Of a stretch of DNA of 64,000 bases, positions 27,454 through 35,710 are shown one piece after another. The position numbers and the translations under genes were made by a program. Position 1 is the stretch's first letter. Every line of letters begins with the position of its first letter. Below the pieces are notes generated by a model that saw only the letters and a program-made list of their open reading frames with translations, was not told the origin of the DNA and ran no database searches. Origin of the DNA: Christensenella tenuis. Lineage in GTDB: Bacteria > Bacillota > Clostridia > Christensenellales > Christensenellaceae. The stretch covers positions 62,001-126,000 of the forward strand of contig NZ_JACOON010000007.1 of NCBI RefSeq assembly GCF_014287795.1. Reading direction: 5' to 3'.

Positions 27454-28581
27454 CTATTTCAGCATAATCTGCCCGCCTGAAACCGGGATGGCCTGCCCTG
27501 TTTCGTATTGCTGTTCCACACAATAATAAACGGCGCGGACAACGTCCTTGGGAGTGCATCCCCGCTTCATCGGCGTTTTATCTACATGGTATTTCCTGAC
27601 GTCCTCTACCGTTTTCGCACCCGGCACCTTTCCAACTTTTAAATATTGTACAAAGAGGCCTTTCACTGGGTCACTCCACATGGGACCGTCGTAGTAATTT
27701 CCGGGGCATATCGCGTTGACTTTTATGCCGTTTCCCACCAATTCTTTCGCGAAGCTCTGTACGAGGCCGATGCCTCCAAACTTAGCTCCGGCATACGTAA
27801 AATTATTGATTGAGCCGTCAAGCCCGCTTTTCGAATTAATCTGTATGATATCTGCGGTAAATTCAGGATCGAACCTGTTCTCAGTTTTCATAACCGGAGC
27901 TGCAAATTTTGTGCCGATATAAACGGACGTATAATTCATTTTTGTCATAAACTCAAATGTTTTCATGTCCATCGTGTCAAGGCCGCCTCCGTGCGAGACC
28001 CCGGCGCTCATGATGAAAATATCGAGCCCTCCATAGGCAAGCACGAATTCCCGTATCATTTCCTCGGTCTTTTGTTCCTCCGTCACGTCTACAAAAAGCG
28101 GCATCGCCGTTCCATCCCCATACATTTCATTCAATATACGCGCCTTTTCCGCGGCTGCCTCCATATTGATATCCGCAATGCCGATTACCGCGCCTTCTTC
28201 CGCCATAGAACGGCCCATGCCTTCTCCAAACCCGCTGGCTCCCCCTGTAATGACCGCAAGTTTTTGCCGCAGCCGGCCCGTACGCGGCGTTTTTATTTCC
28301 CGTTTTGCCGTGCCCTTGAGCACCGCAAGGACATTATCCGCATCGGGTTTGCTTTTTCCGATGCAAAATGTTCCCACTCCTTCGGCTTGCACAACATCAA
28401 TCCGCATGCCTTTGCTGCGCTTCAGCGCCTCTTCCATTTCTTCGCGGCTTCCACCAATGCGGAGGGTTTCCAGTTCCTTCTGGCCGTCAAATATTTCATC
28501 CGTAAAACAAACGCACCCTCTTTTTGCCAACAGCACACGGATTGCGGGCGCCAATTCCGCAGCGAATTTCTGATTGTTCAT
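27454..28581 (-). CDS. SDR oxidoreductase with aldolase-like N-terminal remnant
   Basis: A 375-residue protein. The C-terminal 270 residues are a short-chain dehydrogenase: TGGASGFGEGMG (NAD-binding, about 113-124), SAGVSHGGG, a Ser-Tyr-Lys set around INSKSGLDGS and YAGAKF, and CPGNYYDGP. The N-terminal 100 residues are not SDR. Their end (GVGTFCIGKSKPDADNVLAVL) resembles the linker that joins the class II aldolase to the dehydrogenase in bifunctional rhamnulose-1-phosphate aldolase/alcohol dehydrogenases. The aldolase metal histidines are absent, so I read this as a truncated derivative. It may oxidise a sugar alcohol or sugar phosphate in the same operon. Good SD before ATG 28581. Confidence 0.78.
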   Translation of the reverse strand: MNNQKFAAELAPAIRVLLAKRGCVCFTDEIFDGQKELETLRIGGSREEMEEALKRSKGMRIDVVQAEGVGTFCIGKSKPDADNVLAVLKGTAKREIKTPRTGRLRQKLAVITGGASGFGEGMGRSMAEEGAVIGIADINMEAAAEKARILNEMYGDGTAMPLFVDVTEEQKTEEMIREFVLAYGGLDIFIMSAGVSHGGGLDTMDMKTFEFMTKMNYTSVYIGTKFAAPVMKTENRFDPEFTADIIQINSKSGLDGSINNFTYAGAKFGGIGLVQSFAKELVGNGIKVNAICPGNYYDGPMWSDPVKGLFVQYLKVGKVPGAKTVEDVRKYHVDKTPMKRGCTPKDVVRAVYYCVEQQYETGQAIPVSGGQIMLK

Positions 28582-28606
28582 AGTTCCTTCCCTCTTTCAA
28601 TACTCG

Positions 28607-30130
28607 TTATTCTAAAATTTGATTTATTTCACTAAAACATCCGTCCATAAGCTCCAGCGACCGCTCGTAGGCGTTTATAAACGGCCGATACTTTCTATGG
28701 TTTTCCATATCCGGCTCAGTTACGCCGCATTCTTTATTAATGCTATGGATCGTAACGGAAAGGTCGTTAAACAGGCCGACTGCATACCCGCCGATTACCG
28801 CCCCCGCTAAGGTTGCCGTATCCGTCCGGGATATCGTCGCTTCCGTAAGCCCGAGTATATCCGCTTTAATTTTGCGAAATTGAGGACTCTTCGCGGCACC
28901 GCCTACGGCCAGAATACGTCCGTACTCCTGTTCGGGAATCAGTTCGCGGATACGGTTCAAGTAAATTTTATATTCGTATCCGATACTTTCCATGATCGAA
29001 CGGTACATATGGGCCTTCGTATGGTTCCAATTAAGCCGGAGCCAAGCCCCCCGCAGATTTTGACTGTTGGGGCATACCCGTCCTGCGTAATGGGGAATGA
29101 ACAGCAGGTTTTCGCTTCCCGGCTCTATCTTTTCGATTGCACAGTTCAATTCGTCGTACGAATATTGATAGCCGCCGCTCAGCACGTTATCTTTGAACCA
29201 GTTGATGCACATACCTGCCCCGTTCATATATGCCATTGGGGTATAGAGCCCATCCACAACCGCCGCCGGATAAATAAGCATTTTTTTCCCGATATCGGGG
29301 ATGAACCTATCTACAGCGCCGGCCAATGTAGATGCGGTTCCGCCCACGTCATACAATACTCCCGGGTGCGTTACTCCGGCCCCAAAAGCGCTCGCCGCCG
29401 TGTCGCCGCAGCCTGCCGCGACAGGAGTGCCTTCCGCGAGGCCCGAAGCTTCCGCCATTTGCTTCGTTACCCGGCCCGCGATATTCCATGGTTTTACGAT
29501 CCGCGGGAATTTTTCCGGATCAAGGCCGAAGGTATCCAGAAGTTCCCCTGACCACTCTTTTTTTTCTACCGAAGCAAATCCTGCAAAATGCAGATATGTA
29601 TGATCTATATATGCCCGTTCCGCATTTAAACCGCACATCTGCATTACGCAATATACAGCCGGCGGCACAAACTTCGCAATTTTCGCATAGGCCTCCGGTT
29701 TTTCATGCTTCCACCACAGTATCTTGGGGCCATGAGCATATGTGACCGGGCTCCCTCCCCCAATCTGCATATACCGTTCTTCCCCAGCCCTGCGGATCAT
29801 ATCGAAATATTTTGCGCATCTCTGATCCAGCCAACTGTCATATGGGGTAACGTTATTTCCGGCCGTATCGATTCCCATGATGCCCGCCATCTGGCCGTCG
29901 AGCGCAACTGCTGCGATGTCCGTATTGTTGATATCCGCCCGCTCAATATTTTGCTTAATTGTTTTAAGGCAGGAAGCCAGCAATTCCTGTGGATCTTCCT
30001 CTACGCGCCCGCCGCTGCCATAAACCAGATTGGATTTTTGGAACGCTTCCGCTATCGCGCGGCCATCGCGGTCATAAATAACCGTCTTTGTTCCCTGCGT
30101 TCCAACATCAACACCGACTAAATAATCCAT
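28607..30130 (-). CDS. FGGY-family carbohydrate kinase (operon kinase 1)
   Basis: A 507-residue kinase with GVDVGTQGTKTVIYDRDG at the N-terminus, VALDGQMAGIMGID, the ADP-side GCGDTAASAFGAG and YDVGGTASTLAG, and C-terminal LAVGGAAKSPQFRKIKADILG. It is xylulokinase-like in general layout. Its sequence is clearly different from the kinase one gene downstream, so two substrates, or two steps, are phosphorylated in this pathway. AGGAGA precedes the ATG. It begins nine bases after the first dehydrogenase gene of the operon. Confidence 0.83.
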   Translation of the reverse strand: MDYLVGVDVGTQGTKTVIYDRDGRAIAEAFQKSNLVYGSGGRVEEDPQELLASCLKTIKQNIERADINNTDIAAVALDGQMAGIMGIDTAGNNVTPYDSWLDQRCAKYFDMIRRAGEERYMQIGGGSPVTYAHGPKILWWKHEKPEAYAKIAKFVPPAVYCVMQMCGLNAERAYIDHTYLHFAGFASVEKKEWSGELLDTFGLDPEKFPRIVKPWNIAGRVTKQMAEASGLAEGTPVAAGCGDTAASAFGAGVTHPGVLYDVGGTASTLAGAVDRFIPDIGKKMLIYPAAVVDGLYTPMAYMNGAGMCINWFKDNVLSGGYQYSYDELNCAIEKIEPGSENLLFIPHYAGRVCPNSQNLRGAWLRLNWNHTKAHMYRSIMESIGYEYKIYLNRIRELIPEQEYGRILAVGGAAKSPQFRKIKADILGLTEATISRTDTATLAGAVIGGYAVGLFNDLSVTIHSINKECGVTEPDMENHRKYRPFINAYERSLELMDGCFSEINQILE

Positions 30131-30139
30131 GGCATTCTC

Positions 30140-31183
30140 CTATGCAATATCAATTATGGTTTTTAATCCCTTCCCCTGCGCCGTATGCCGTATGGCCTGT
30201 TCGATATCCCGGAGCGCAAAGTGATCTGTAATGATGCCTTTTACATCCAGTATTCCGCTGTCAATCAGCTTCATGGTAGTAAACACCATGTCTGTGTTGG
30301 CTTTGGTAGAACCCGATATATTCAGTTGCTTATAATGAATCGCATTCGTATTGATTGGTACGATCTCTTTTGCTTTTGGCAGCCCGCCAAAAAAGTTTAC
30401 CCGGCCGCCGAACCCCATCAATTCAATTGCCTGTGCCTGTACCGCAGGCACAGGACATGCTGTTACGCAAACGTCCAGTCCGTTTCCTTCGGTTTCCTTA
30501 TTCACCAATTCTTTCATTTTATCCGCGGGAACCGCTATAAAGTCCTCATCCACCTTGCAGCACAACTCCAGCCTCTCGGGCGAAACATCGCTTAACATCA
30601 CTTTTGCCGCGCCTGCGAGTTTCGCCAGCTTTGCATGCATAACGCCGATTGGCCCCGCGCCGATGACCATTACATAATCCCCTATGTGGACCCCATAATG
30701 TAAAAATCCATTATATACGCAAGAGAGCGCCTCATTGACAGCCGCTTCTTCGTAGCTGGTCTTTTTCCCCAGCTCTGCAATATTTCCATATAACAACGCT
30801 TCCCGCGGGACCCGGATATATTCGGCAAAAGCGCCGTCTACCGTAACGCCCATGGCCTGTATATTGTTGCACAAATGGGAATTCCCGGCGACGCATGCCT
30901 TGCAGCGTCCGCATCCAATATTAGGCGCGAGAAACACCCTCTGCCCCTCTTTCCATTCCGTTACATTTTTCCCGACTTCGGCGATATCCCCGGAAAATTC
31001 GTGACCAATAATCAGCGGTCTGGTTTCGGAGGCCGCCTCCGCTCCATTTTGATACATCCTGATATCCGTACCGCAAAGGGCAGCCTTGCGGACCTTAACC
31101 AATATTTCATCATCACCTATTTCGGGCACTGGAATATTTTCCACCCTTAAATCGTTCGCACCGTAGAGCCTTGCCGCTAACAT
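30140..31183 (-). CDS. Zinc-dependent polyol dehydrogenase (MDR family)
   Basis: A 347-residue dehydrogenase of the sorbitol/threonine/galactitol-phosphate type. The catalytic zinc site is seen in KAALCGTDIRMY and GHEFSGDI. A four-cysteine structural zinc loop is present in GCGRCKACVAGNSHLC. The NAD fold is VIGAGPIGVMHAKLAKLAG. It should oxidise a polyol or polyol phosphate to a ketose. It is the first gene of the operon, with GGAGG before the ATG and its own regulated promoter. Together with the kinases downstream it implies a polyol-to-ketose-to-ketose-phosphate route. Confidence 0.87.
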   Translation of the reverse strand: MLAARLYGANDLRVENIPVPEIGDDEILVKVRKAALCGTDIRMYQNGAEAASETRPLIIGHEFSGDIAEVGKNVTEWKEGQRVFLAPNIGCGRCKACVAGNSHLCNNIQAMGVTVDGAFAEYIRVPREALLYGNIAELGKKTSYEEAAVNEALSCVYNGFLHYGVHIGDYVMVIGAGPIGVMHAKLAKLAGAAKVMLSDVSPERLELCCKVDEDFIAVPADKMKELVNKETEGNGLDVCVTACPVPAVQAQAIELMGFGGRVNFFGGLPKAKEIVPINTNAIHYKQLNISGSTKANTDMVFTTMKLIDSGILDVKGIITDHFALRDIEQAIRHTAQGKGLKTIIDIA

Positions 31184-31240
31184 CGAGTTACCTCCATTTA
31201 TTCTTTTTTATCATTTGAATACATTTTATTTGTTTTATTA

Positions 31241-31302
31241 CGTTTAATTTCGTTTCGTAAGTTTATATTGCATATATTAGCAACATTTCGAAGGTTTGTC
31301 AA
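31241..31302 (-). promoter_or_regulatory. Promoter of the dehydrogenase/kinase operon with CGAAA repeats
   Basis: Minus-strand TTGACA (31297-31302) and TAATAT (31274-31279) are 17 bases apart, the same layout as at 24678-24706. The spacer begins AACCTTCGAAA. The initially transcribed region has ACGAAACGAAATTAAACG (about 31241-31258). The repeats match those at the other promoter and point to a shared repressor, probably the DeoR protein encoded divergently. Confidence 0.68.
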
Positions 31303-31313
31303 TCTTTTTATAC

Positions 31314-31342
31314 TTGTTTTTTTATTTGTTTTCGATTATAAT
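31314..31342 (+). promoter_or_regulatory. Promoter of the DeoR regulator gene
   Basis: TTGTTT (31314-31319) and TATAAT (31337-31342) are 17 bases apart on the plus strand. A TTTTCG copy of the operator-like motif overlaps the spacer, consistent with autoregulation. Confidence 0.65.
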
Positions 31343-31392
31343 AAATTTAATGTTCAAGATATCTTTAATATAGGAAATATAGGACGATAAAT

Positions 31393-32181
31393 ATGTTTGT
31401 AACGGAACGGCATCAGAAAATTCGCCAGATGATACTGGAGTACAAGCGGGTGGATGTTTCTAACCTCAGCCGTCTTTTTTCCGTATCAGAAGTTACAATC
31501 AGGAAAGATCTCGAGCAACTGGAAAAGGAAGGGTTCCTCGTCCGTACGCATGGAGGAGCCATATTAAATGAAGGATCGCTTCCACTTGAAAGCAGTATTT
31601 CTACCGCGGATCCCGATCTTTTACTGAAAAAGCAGAAAATTGGCGATGTTCTGGAAAAAATTATCAGCAACAATGAACTCATCTTTTTGGGCGCCGGTTC
31701 TACGTGTGCGGAAGTCTCCCGTAAATTGGTCACAAAAAACGAACTTGCCGTTATCACCAACAACATCAATGCGATCGTTATTTTATCGGAAAACCCCAAT
31801 ATTACGTTGATTACAACCGGCGGAAACGCAACACGCAAAAATAGCAGCATTGCCCTCACCGGTTCCGAGACCATTGAGTTTTTGAAGGGCAAATATGTTG
31901 ATAAGGCCATTGTTTCGGCGGATGGCATCTCTTACCTCAATGGTTTTTCCTTGCAGAACGATATTATTGCCCAAGCATATACGTTGGTCTTCAATCAGGC
32001 AAACGAAAAAATCGTATGTGCCACAAGCGACAAATTTAATAAAAACGCATATTCAAGTTTCAGTCCTATCGACGGGATCGATACGCTTATCACCGATGCG
32101 TCCGCACCTGACGATTATTTGAAATATTTTTTCGATCATAATATCCGTGTATTCAATGCGTATGATATAGAAGATATTTAA
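31393..32181 (+). CDS. DeoR-family transcriptional regulator
   Basis: A 262-residue repressor with the family N-terminus: RHQKIRQMILEYKRVDVSNL, a winged helix-turn-helix (VSEVTIRKDLEQLEKEGFLVRTHGG) and a DeoRC sugar-phosphate sensor domain with FLGAGSTCAEVS and VITNNINAIV. It is divergent from the polyol dehydrogenase operon and probably controls it through CGAAA repeats, responding to a phosphorylated intermediate. The same repeats upstream of 24557 suggest that it also controls the transporter operon. No strong ribosome site is visible, but the first ATG fits the family N-terminus. Confidence 0.88.
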   Translation: MFVTERHQKIRQMILEYKRVDVSNLSRLFSVSEVTIRKDLEQLEKEGFLVRTHGGAILNEGSLPLESSISTADPDLLLKKQKIGDVLEKIISNNELIFLGAGSTCAEVSRKLVTKNELAVITNNINAIVILSENPNITLITTGGNATRKNSSIALTGSETIEFLKGKYVDKAIVSADGISYLNGFSLQNDIIAQAYTLVFNQANEKIVCATSDKFNKNAYSSFSPIDGIDTLITDASAPDDYLKYFFDHNIRVFNAYDIEDI

Positions 32182-32201
32182 AAGCCGGAGGAACAATCCT
32201 T

Positions 32202-33737
32202 ATGGAGCCTGCCCGCGTACTGAAAGTAGAGGAAGTTTGTAAAAATTTTGATGACATTGCCTGCCTCAGCAATGTTTCTTTTGAATTGCGCCAGGGAGAA
32301 ATATTAGGAATCGTAGGCGGCAACGCCTCTTCAAAAACTACTTTGATCAAAGCCATTTCCGGGGCGCGTACAATTGAAAAAGGAAAAATATCCGTGATAG
32401 ACCAGCAGGGAAATGAAGTGGTAATTAGAAACACGGCTGATGCGCGGTCAAACGGTATTGCCGTGCTTCATGAAGATGCGATGATCTATAACCATTTTTC
32501 CGTTGCGGAAAATATCTATTTTGGGGCTTACTCAAAGGCAAATGTCAGCCGCGGCTGCGTTATTCACTGGGGCAATATCTACAAGATGGCTGAAAAGCTG
32601 TGTAATGATTTCGGGTTTAAGATCGATGTGCGTCAATCTGCCGCAACGCTTAGCATAGCGGAAAAGCAGATCATTGCGTTATTGCATGTGCTTGTACTGG
32701 ATACGCGTATTCTCCTGATCGACGAGGCGTTTTCCGCACTGGGGGCATATGATACCGAAAAGGTATTGCAAATCATCAAAAAGCTAAACGGCACAGGGGT
32801 TTCCGTTATATTTCTGTCGCAGTCTCCCGAACATATCAGCAATATTATCGATTCAGTAATCATGATCCACAAAGGCGAAGTGGGCCGCAAAATAGAACGT
32901 ACGGATGCTGATTTCCAAACAAAGCTGGAAGAATTCAATAAATTCCTCAATAGTTCCCCTTTTCCCAAGCTCGAGGTTTCAAAAGGACGTGTGCTTATGG
33001 AATGTTCGGGATTGTGTTATAAACATATTTTAAAAAATATTTCTTTTAAAGTCCGCCGGGGTGAAATCCTTGGCATCGTAGGGATGGCCGGATCCGGCCG
33101 TACCACATTGGCACGTCTCCTGTGCGGTGATCTCCATGCCAGCGGCGGGAGTATTTATATGGGCGGGGACAGTATCCATATGAAAACCCCGGTTGACGCG
33201 CGTAAAAATAAAATCTGCGCAATCCTTGACGATCGCGAGCAATATGGCATTATCCCGGCGTTTAGCCTGTCCGACAACCTTCTTTTTCCTAATTATCACA
33301 GCAATCAGGGAAAAGGGCCGTCGTTTTTTATCGGAAAAAAAGCATTTACCTCACATGCCCGCACTGCAATAGACAAACTGGCGATAAAGTGTACCAATCC
33401 CAGCCAGGGTATCGGGGAACTCAGCGCGGGCAATCAGCAAAAAGTGTTGGTGGCGCGCGGCTTCATTGCCAAGGCTGAATTGTTTATATTTGATGAACCC
33501 ACACGCGGCCTGGATAATGCAGGGAAAATTCAGATATACAACCTTCTCAACGAAATTTCTATGAGCGGCAGGTGTGCGATTTTTATTACTTCCGATATTT
33601 CTGAAGCCATCGGCATGTGCGACCATATTCTTGTCCTGCGCGAAGGTACGCTGGTTGGCGATTGGTCGCGGAGCAATATGTCTGGTACGAATATCCATGA
33701 AAACCTCTACGAAGCTGCAAAAGAATCTATGATTTGA
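32202..33737 (+). CDS. Orphan double ABC ATPase, RbsA-like, degenerate active sites
   Basis: A 511-residue protein with the two-half RbsA/MglA layout but no permease or binding protein beside it. In the first half the Walker A reads GGNASSKTT, where the glycine before the lysine is Ser, and the switch histidine is replaced in FLSQSPEHI. The Walker B LLIDEAFSAL and signature LSIAEKQ remain. The second half has GMAGSGRTTLARLL, LSAGNQQK and FIFDEPTRGLD. ATP hydrolysis at the normally active first site is therefore doubtful. It follows the DeoR gene by 20 bases after GGAGG, so the pair may be a sensing or regulatory unit, or it may serve one of the complete importers. Function unknown. Confidence 0.8.
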   Translation: MEPARVLKVEEVCKNFDDIACLSNVSFELRQGEILGIVGGNASSKTTLIKAISGARTIEKGKISVIDQQGNEVVIRNTADARSNGIAVLHEDAMIYNHFSVAENIYFGAYSKANVSRGCVIHWGNIYKMAEKLCNDFGFKIDVRQSAATLSIAEKQIIALLHVLVLDTRILLIDEAFSALGAYDTEKVLQIIKKLNGTGVSVIFLSQSPEHISNIIDSVIMIHKGEVGRKIERTDADFQTKLEEFNKFLNSSPFPKLEVSKGRVLMECSGLCYKHILKNISFKVRRGEILGIVGMAGSGRTTLARLLCGDLHASGGSIYMGGDSIHMKTPVDARKNKICAILDDREQYGIIPAFSLSDNLLFPNYHSNQGKGPSFFIGKKAFTSHARTAIDKLAIKCTNPSQGIGELSAGNQQKVLVARGFIAKAELFIFDEPTRGLDNAGKIQIYNLLNEISMSGRCAIFITSDISEAIGMCDHILVLREGTLVGDWSRSNMSGTNIHENLYEAAKESMI

Positions 33738-33783
33738 TTTTTTCGTATTTTTATAAAGGCTTTCTCCTTCTATAGCCGTACGC

Positions 33784-33812
33784 AAAAAATTCCTGCGGCG
33801 GTCGCCGCAGGA
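33784..33812 (-). terminator. Terminator of the second DeoR gene
   Basis: TCCTGCGGCG and CGCCGCAGGA (33791-33812) form a perfect stem followed on the minus strand by AATTTTTTG. It follows the stop of the DeoR gene at 33869 and also lies beyond the orphan ATPase gene on the plus strand. Confidence 0.8.
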
Positions 33813-33868
33813 GATAAAGGCTACAGGTTTGCTTCTATTTTTACGGGACAGCAAGATTGAACAACCTG

Positions 33869-34642
33869 TTATACTATTTTCAGCTCTATTTCTATACCCC
33901 GGATTAAGTCAATCCATTCGTTATCCAGTCCATGATCAGTAATAATCATATCGAAATCCGCCAAACCTGCGAATTTTGCCGGGCAAATCTTATTAAACTT
34001 CGAAGAGTCCACCAACAAAATTTTGGATAACGCAGTTTTTATGGCGGCTCTTTTGGTGTCCCGCTCATAGGGCTCAATACAGGTAACGTCAAATTTTCTG
34101 CTGACGCCGGCTGTAGAGATAAAAGCTTTGTTGATACAAGTGCGCTCGATTAAAGCGATTCCTTCCTGACTCTGGAACATCTGCGTATTCTTATGGTAAT
34201 AGCCCCCGGCTGAAATAAGACCGCAATCATGCTTTTCCAGTTCAAACAATATATTCATATTATAACATAAAACGGTCAGGTTCATGTTATCCGGCAAATG
34301 GTGCGCAAGATACTGGGTTGTTGTCCCTGTGTCAATCAAAATCACATCATCCGGCTCCAAAAGAGCGGCCGCCGCGCGCCCAATTCGTTCTTTTGCCGAT
34401 GAATGGAGAATGGTCTCGGATTCAAGGTCATATTCTTTATTCTGGAAAAAATCTTCATGCTGGATATAGACTGCTACCCCATTAATCAGGCGAATAATTC
34501 CGCTGTTTGCAAGCACTTCCAAATCCCTGCGGATTGTCATTTCCGATACGCAAAGGATTTGGGCCAGTTCTTTTAAAGAGGCCCCATTTCGTTCTCTCAG
34601 GATCTCTACTATTTGATTAAGCCGCTGCGCTTTTTTATTCAT
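33869..34642 (-). CDS. DeoR-family transcriptional regulator
   Basis: A 257-residue repressor: QRLNQIVEILRERNGASLKEL, winged helix (VSEMTIRRDLEVLANSGIIRL), then the sensor domain with LIDTGTTTQYLAHHL, an STAGVS loop and VDSSKFNK. It is divergent from deoC. The shared ACAACAT sequence in both promoters (34704-34710 and 34800-34806) suggests autoregulation plus control of deoC. DeoR-type proteins of this shape commonly sense sugar phosphates such as deoxyribose 5-phosphate; that is inference here. The first ATG fits the family N-terminus. Confidence 0.88.
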   Translation of the reverse strand: MNKKAQRLNQIVEILRERNGASLKELAQILCVSEMTIRRDLEVLANSGIIRLINGVAVYIQHEDFFQNKEYDLESETILHSSAKERIGRAAAALLEPDDVILIDTGTTTQYLAHHLPDNMNLTVLCYNMNILFELEKHDCGLISAGGYYHKNTQMFQSQEGIALIERTCINKAFISTAGVSRKFDVTCIEPYERDTKRAAIKTALSKILLVDSSKFNKICPAKFAGLADFDMIITDHGLDNEWIDLIRGIEIELKIV

Positions 34643-34695
34643 AGCAGTCCTTTCCCTTATCTTGCCGTCATCGGCCGAAGATTAAGATTACTAGT

Positions 34696-34840
34696 ATTTT
34701 ATCACAACATATTAAGTGCAGCAAATTTATGCAATGGAATTCTACATTTTTTATTGGAAATGTTTCAATCGCATCAAAAAATATCTAAATGTTTAATTTA
34801 CAACATTTTTGTTGACTATTCTTCTTTATTTTGTTATTAT
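34696..34840. promoter_or_regulatory. Divergent promoters of deoR-type gene and deoC
   Basis: Minus strand: TTGCTG (34719-34724) and TAAAAT (34696-34701), 17 apart. Plus strand: TTGACT (34812-34817) and TATTAT (34835-34840), 17 apart. ACAACAT occurs in both promoters. In the deoC promoter it is part of the inverted repeat CAACATTTTTGTTG (34801-34814) overlapping the -35, a good operator candidate. Confidence 0.6.
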
Positions 34841-34898
34841 TCCACCATAATATATTGTATCTCACCAAACAAGTTCAAAAATAATTTTGGAGGCGACT

Positions 34899-35552
34899 AT
34901 GAAAGCAGAAGAAATCTTGAGCAGGACAGACCACACCATCTTGAAGGCATTTACAGCATGGGACGATATTGTAAAATTATGCGAAGAAGCAATCGAATTC
35001 AAAACGGCATCGGTGTGTATTCCCCCTTGCTATATCAAACGTGTCCATGGGAAATATGGGGAGAAGATAAACATATGTACGGTTGTGGGGTTCCCTCTTG
35101 GATACTCCGTTGCGCAAGCAAAATTAGCGGAAACCAGGCAGGCGCTGGCGGACGGGGCAAATGAGATTGATATGGTCGTAAATATTACCGACGTCAAGAA
35201 CGGCGATTTTGACAAAGTACAAGAGGAAATCAGTTTGCTGAAAAAAGAAGTAGGCGATAAAATATTAAAAGTAATTATTGAAACCTGCTATCTCACTGAA
35301 ACCGAAAAGATTAAGCTGTGCAAATGCGTTACCGATGGCGGGGCCGATTATATTAAAACATCGACCGGCTTTGGTACAGCCGGCGCACAGCCGGAAGATA
35401 TCGAGTTATTCAAAGCCCACATTGGCCCCAATGTAAAAATCAAAGCAGCCGGTGGAATGAGTACCAAAAAAGACCATATTAGGTTTGTGGAGTTGGGCGC
35501 ACACCGCTTAGGATCCAGCAAAGCCGTCTCCCTGTTTGGCAACAAAGGTTAA
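34899..35552 (+). CDS. deoC: Deoxyribose-phosphate aldolase
   Basis: A 217-residue class I aldolase that splits 2-deoxyribose 5-phosphate into acetaldehyde and glyceraldehyde 3-phosphate. It has LSRTDHTILKAF, CTVVGFPLG, ANEIDMVVN, the Schiff-base lysine in GADYIKTSTGFGTAGA and a second key lysine in VKIKAAGGM. Length is typical. The start is ATG 34899 after TTGGAGG; an upstream TTG at 34887 is part of that ribosome site. It is a single gene with its own promoter and terminator, divergent from a DeoR regulator. No other deoxynucleoside genes are in the window. Confidence 0.95.
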   Translation: MKAEEILSRTDHTILKAFTAWDDIVKLCEEAIEFKTASVCIPPCYIKRVHGKYGEKINICTVVGFPLGYSVAQAKLAETRQALADGANEIDMVVNITDVKNGDFDKVQEEISLLKKEVGDKILKVIIETCYLTETEKIKLCKCVTDGGADYIKTSTGFGTAGAQPEDIELFKAHIGPNVKIKAAGGMSTKKDHIRFVELGAHRLGSSKAVSLFGNKG

Positions 35553-35593
35553 AATTGGTCATGCAGACCGTCTTTTTATAATGGAGTTTCCAG

Positions 35594-35624
35594 GCCCGGG
35601 AATTGAATGACTCCCGGGCTTTTT
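35594..35624 (+). terminator. Terminator of deoC
   Basis: GCCCGGGA (35594-35601) pairs with TCCCGGGC (35612-35619), followed by TTTTT. It lies about 40 bases after the deoC stop. Confidence 0.85.
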
Positions 35625-35710
35625 ATAAATTTTGGTATTATTTGGGCGGAACAGGAGCATCTCCCAATAATTGGGGCCGTACTACCCTCTGCTCCCTGCC
35701 CATTCTGTTT

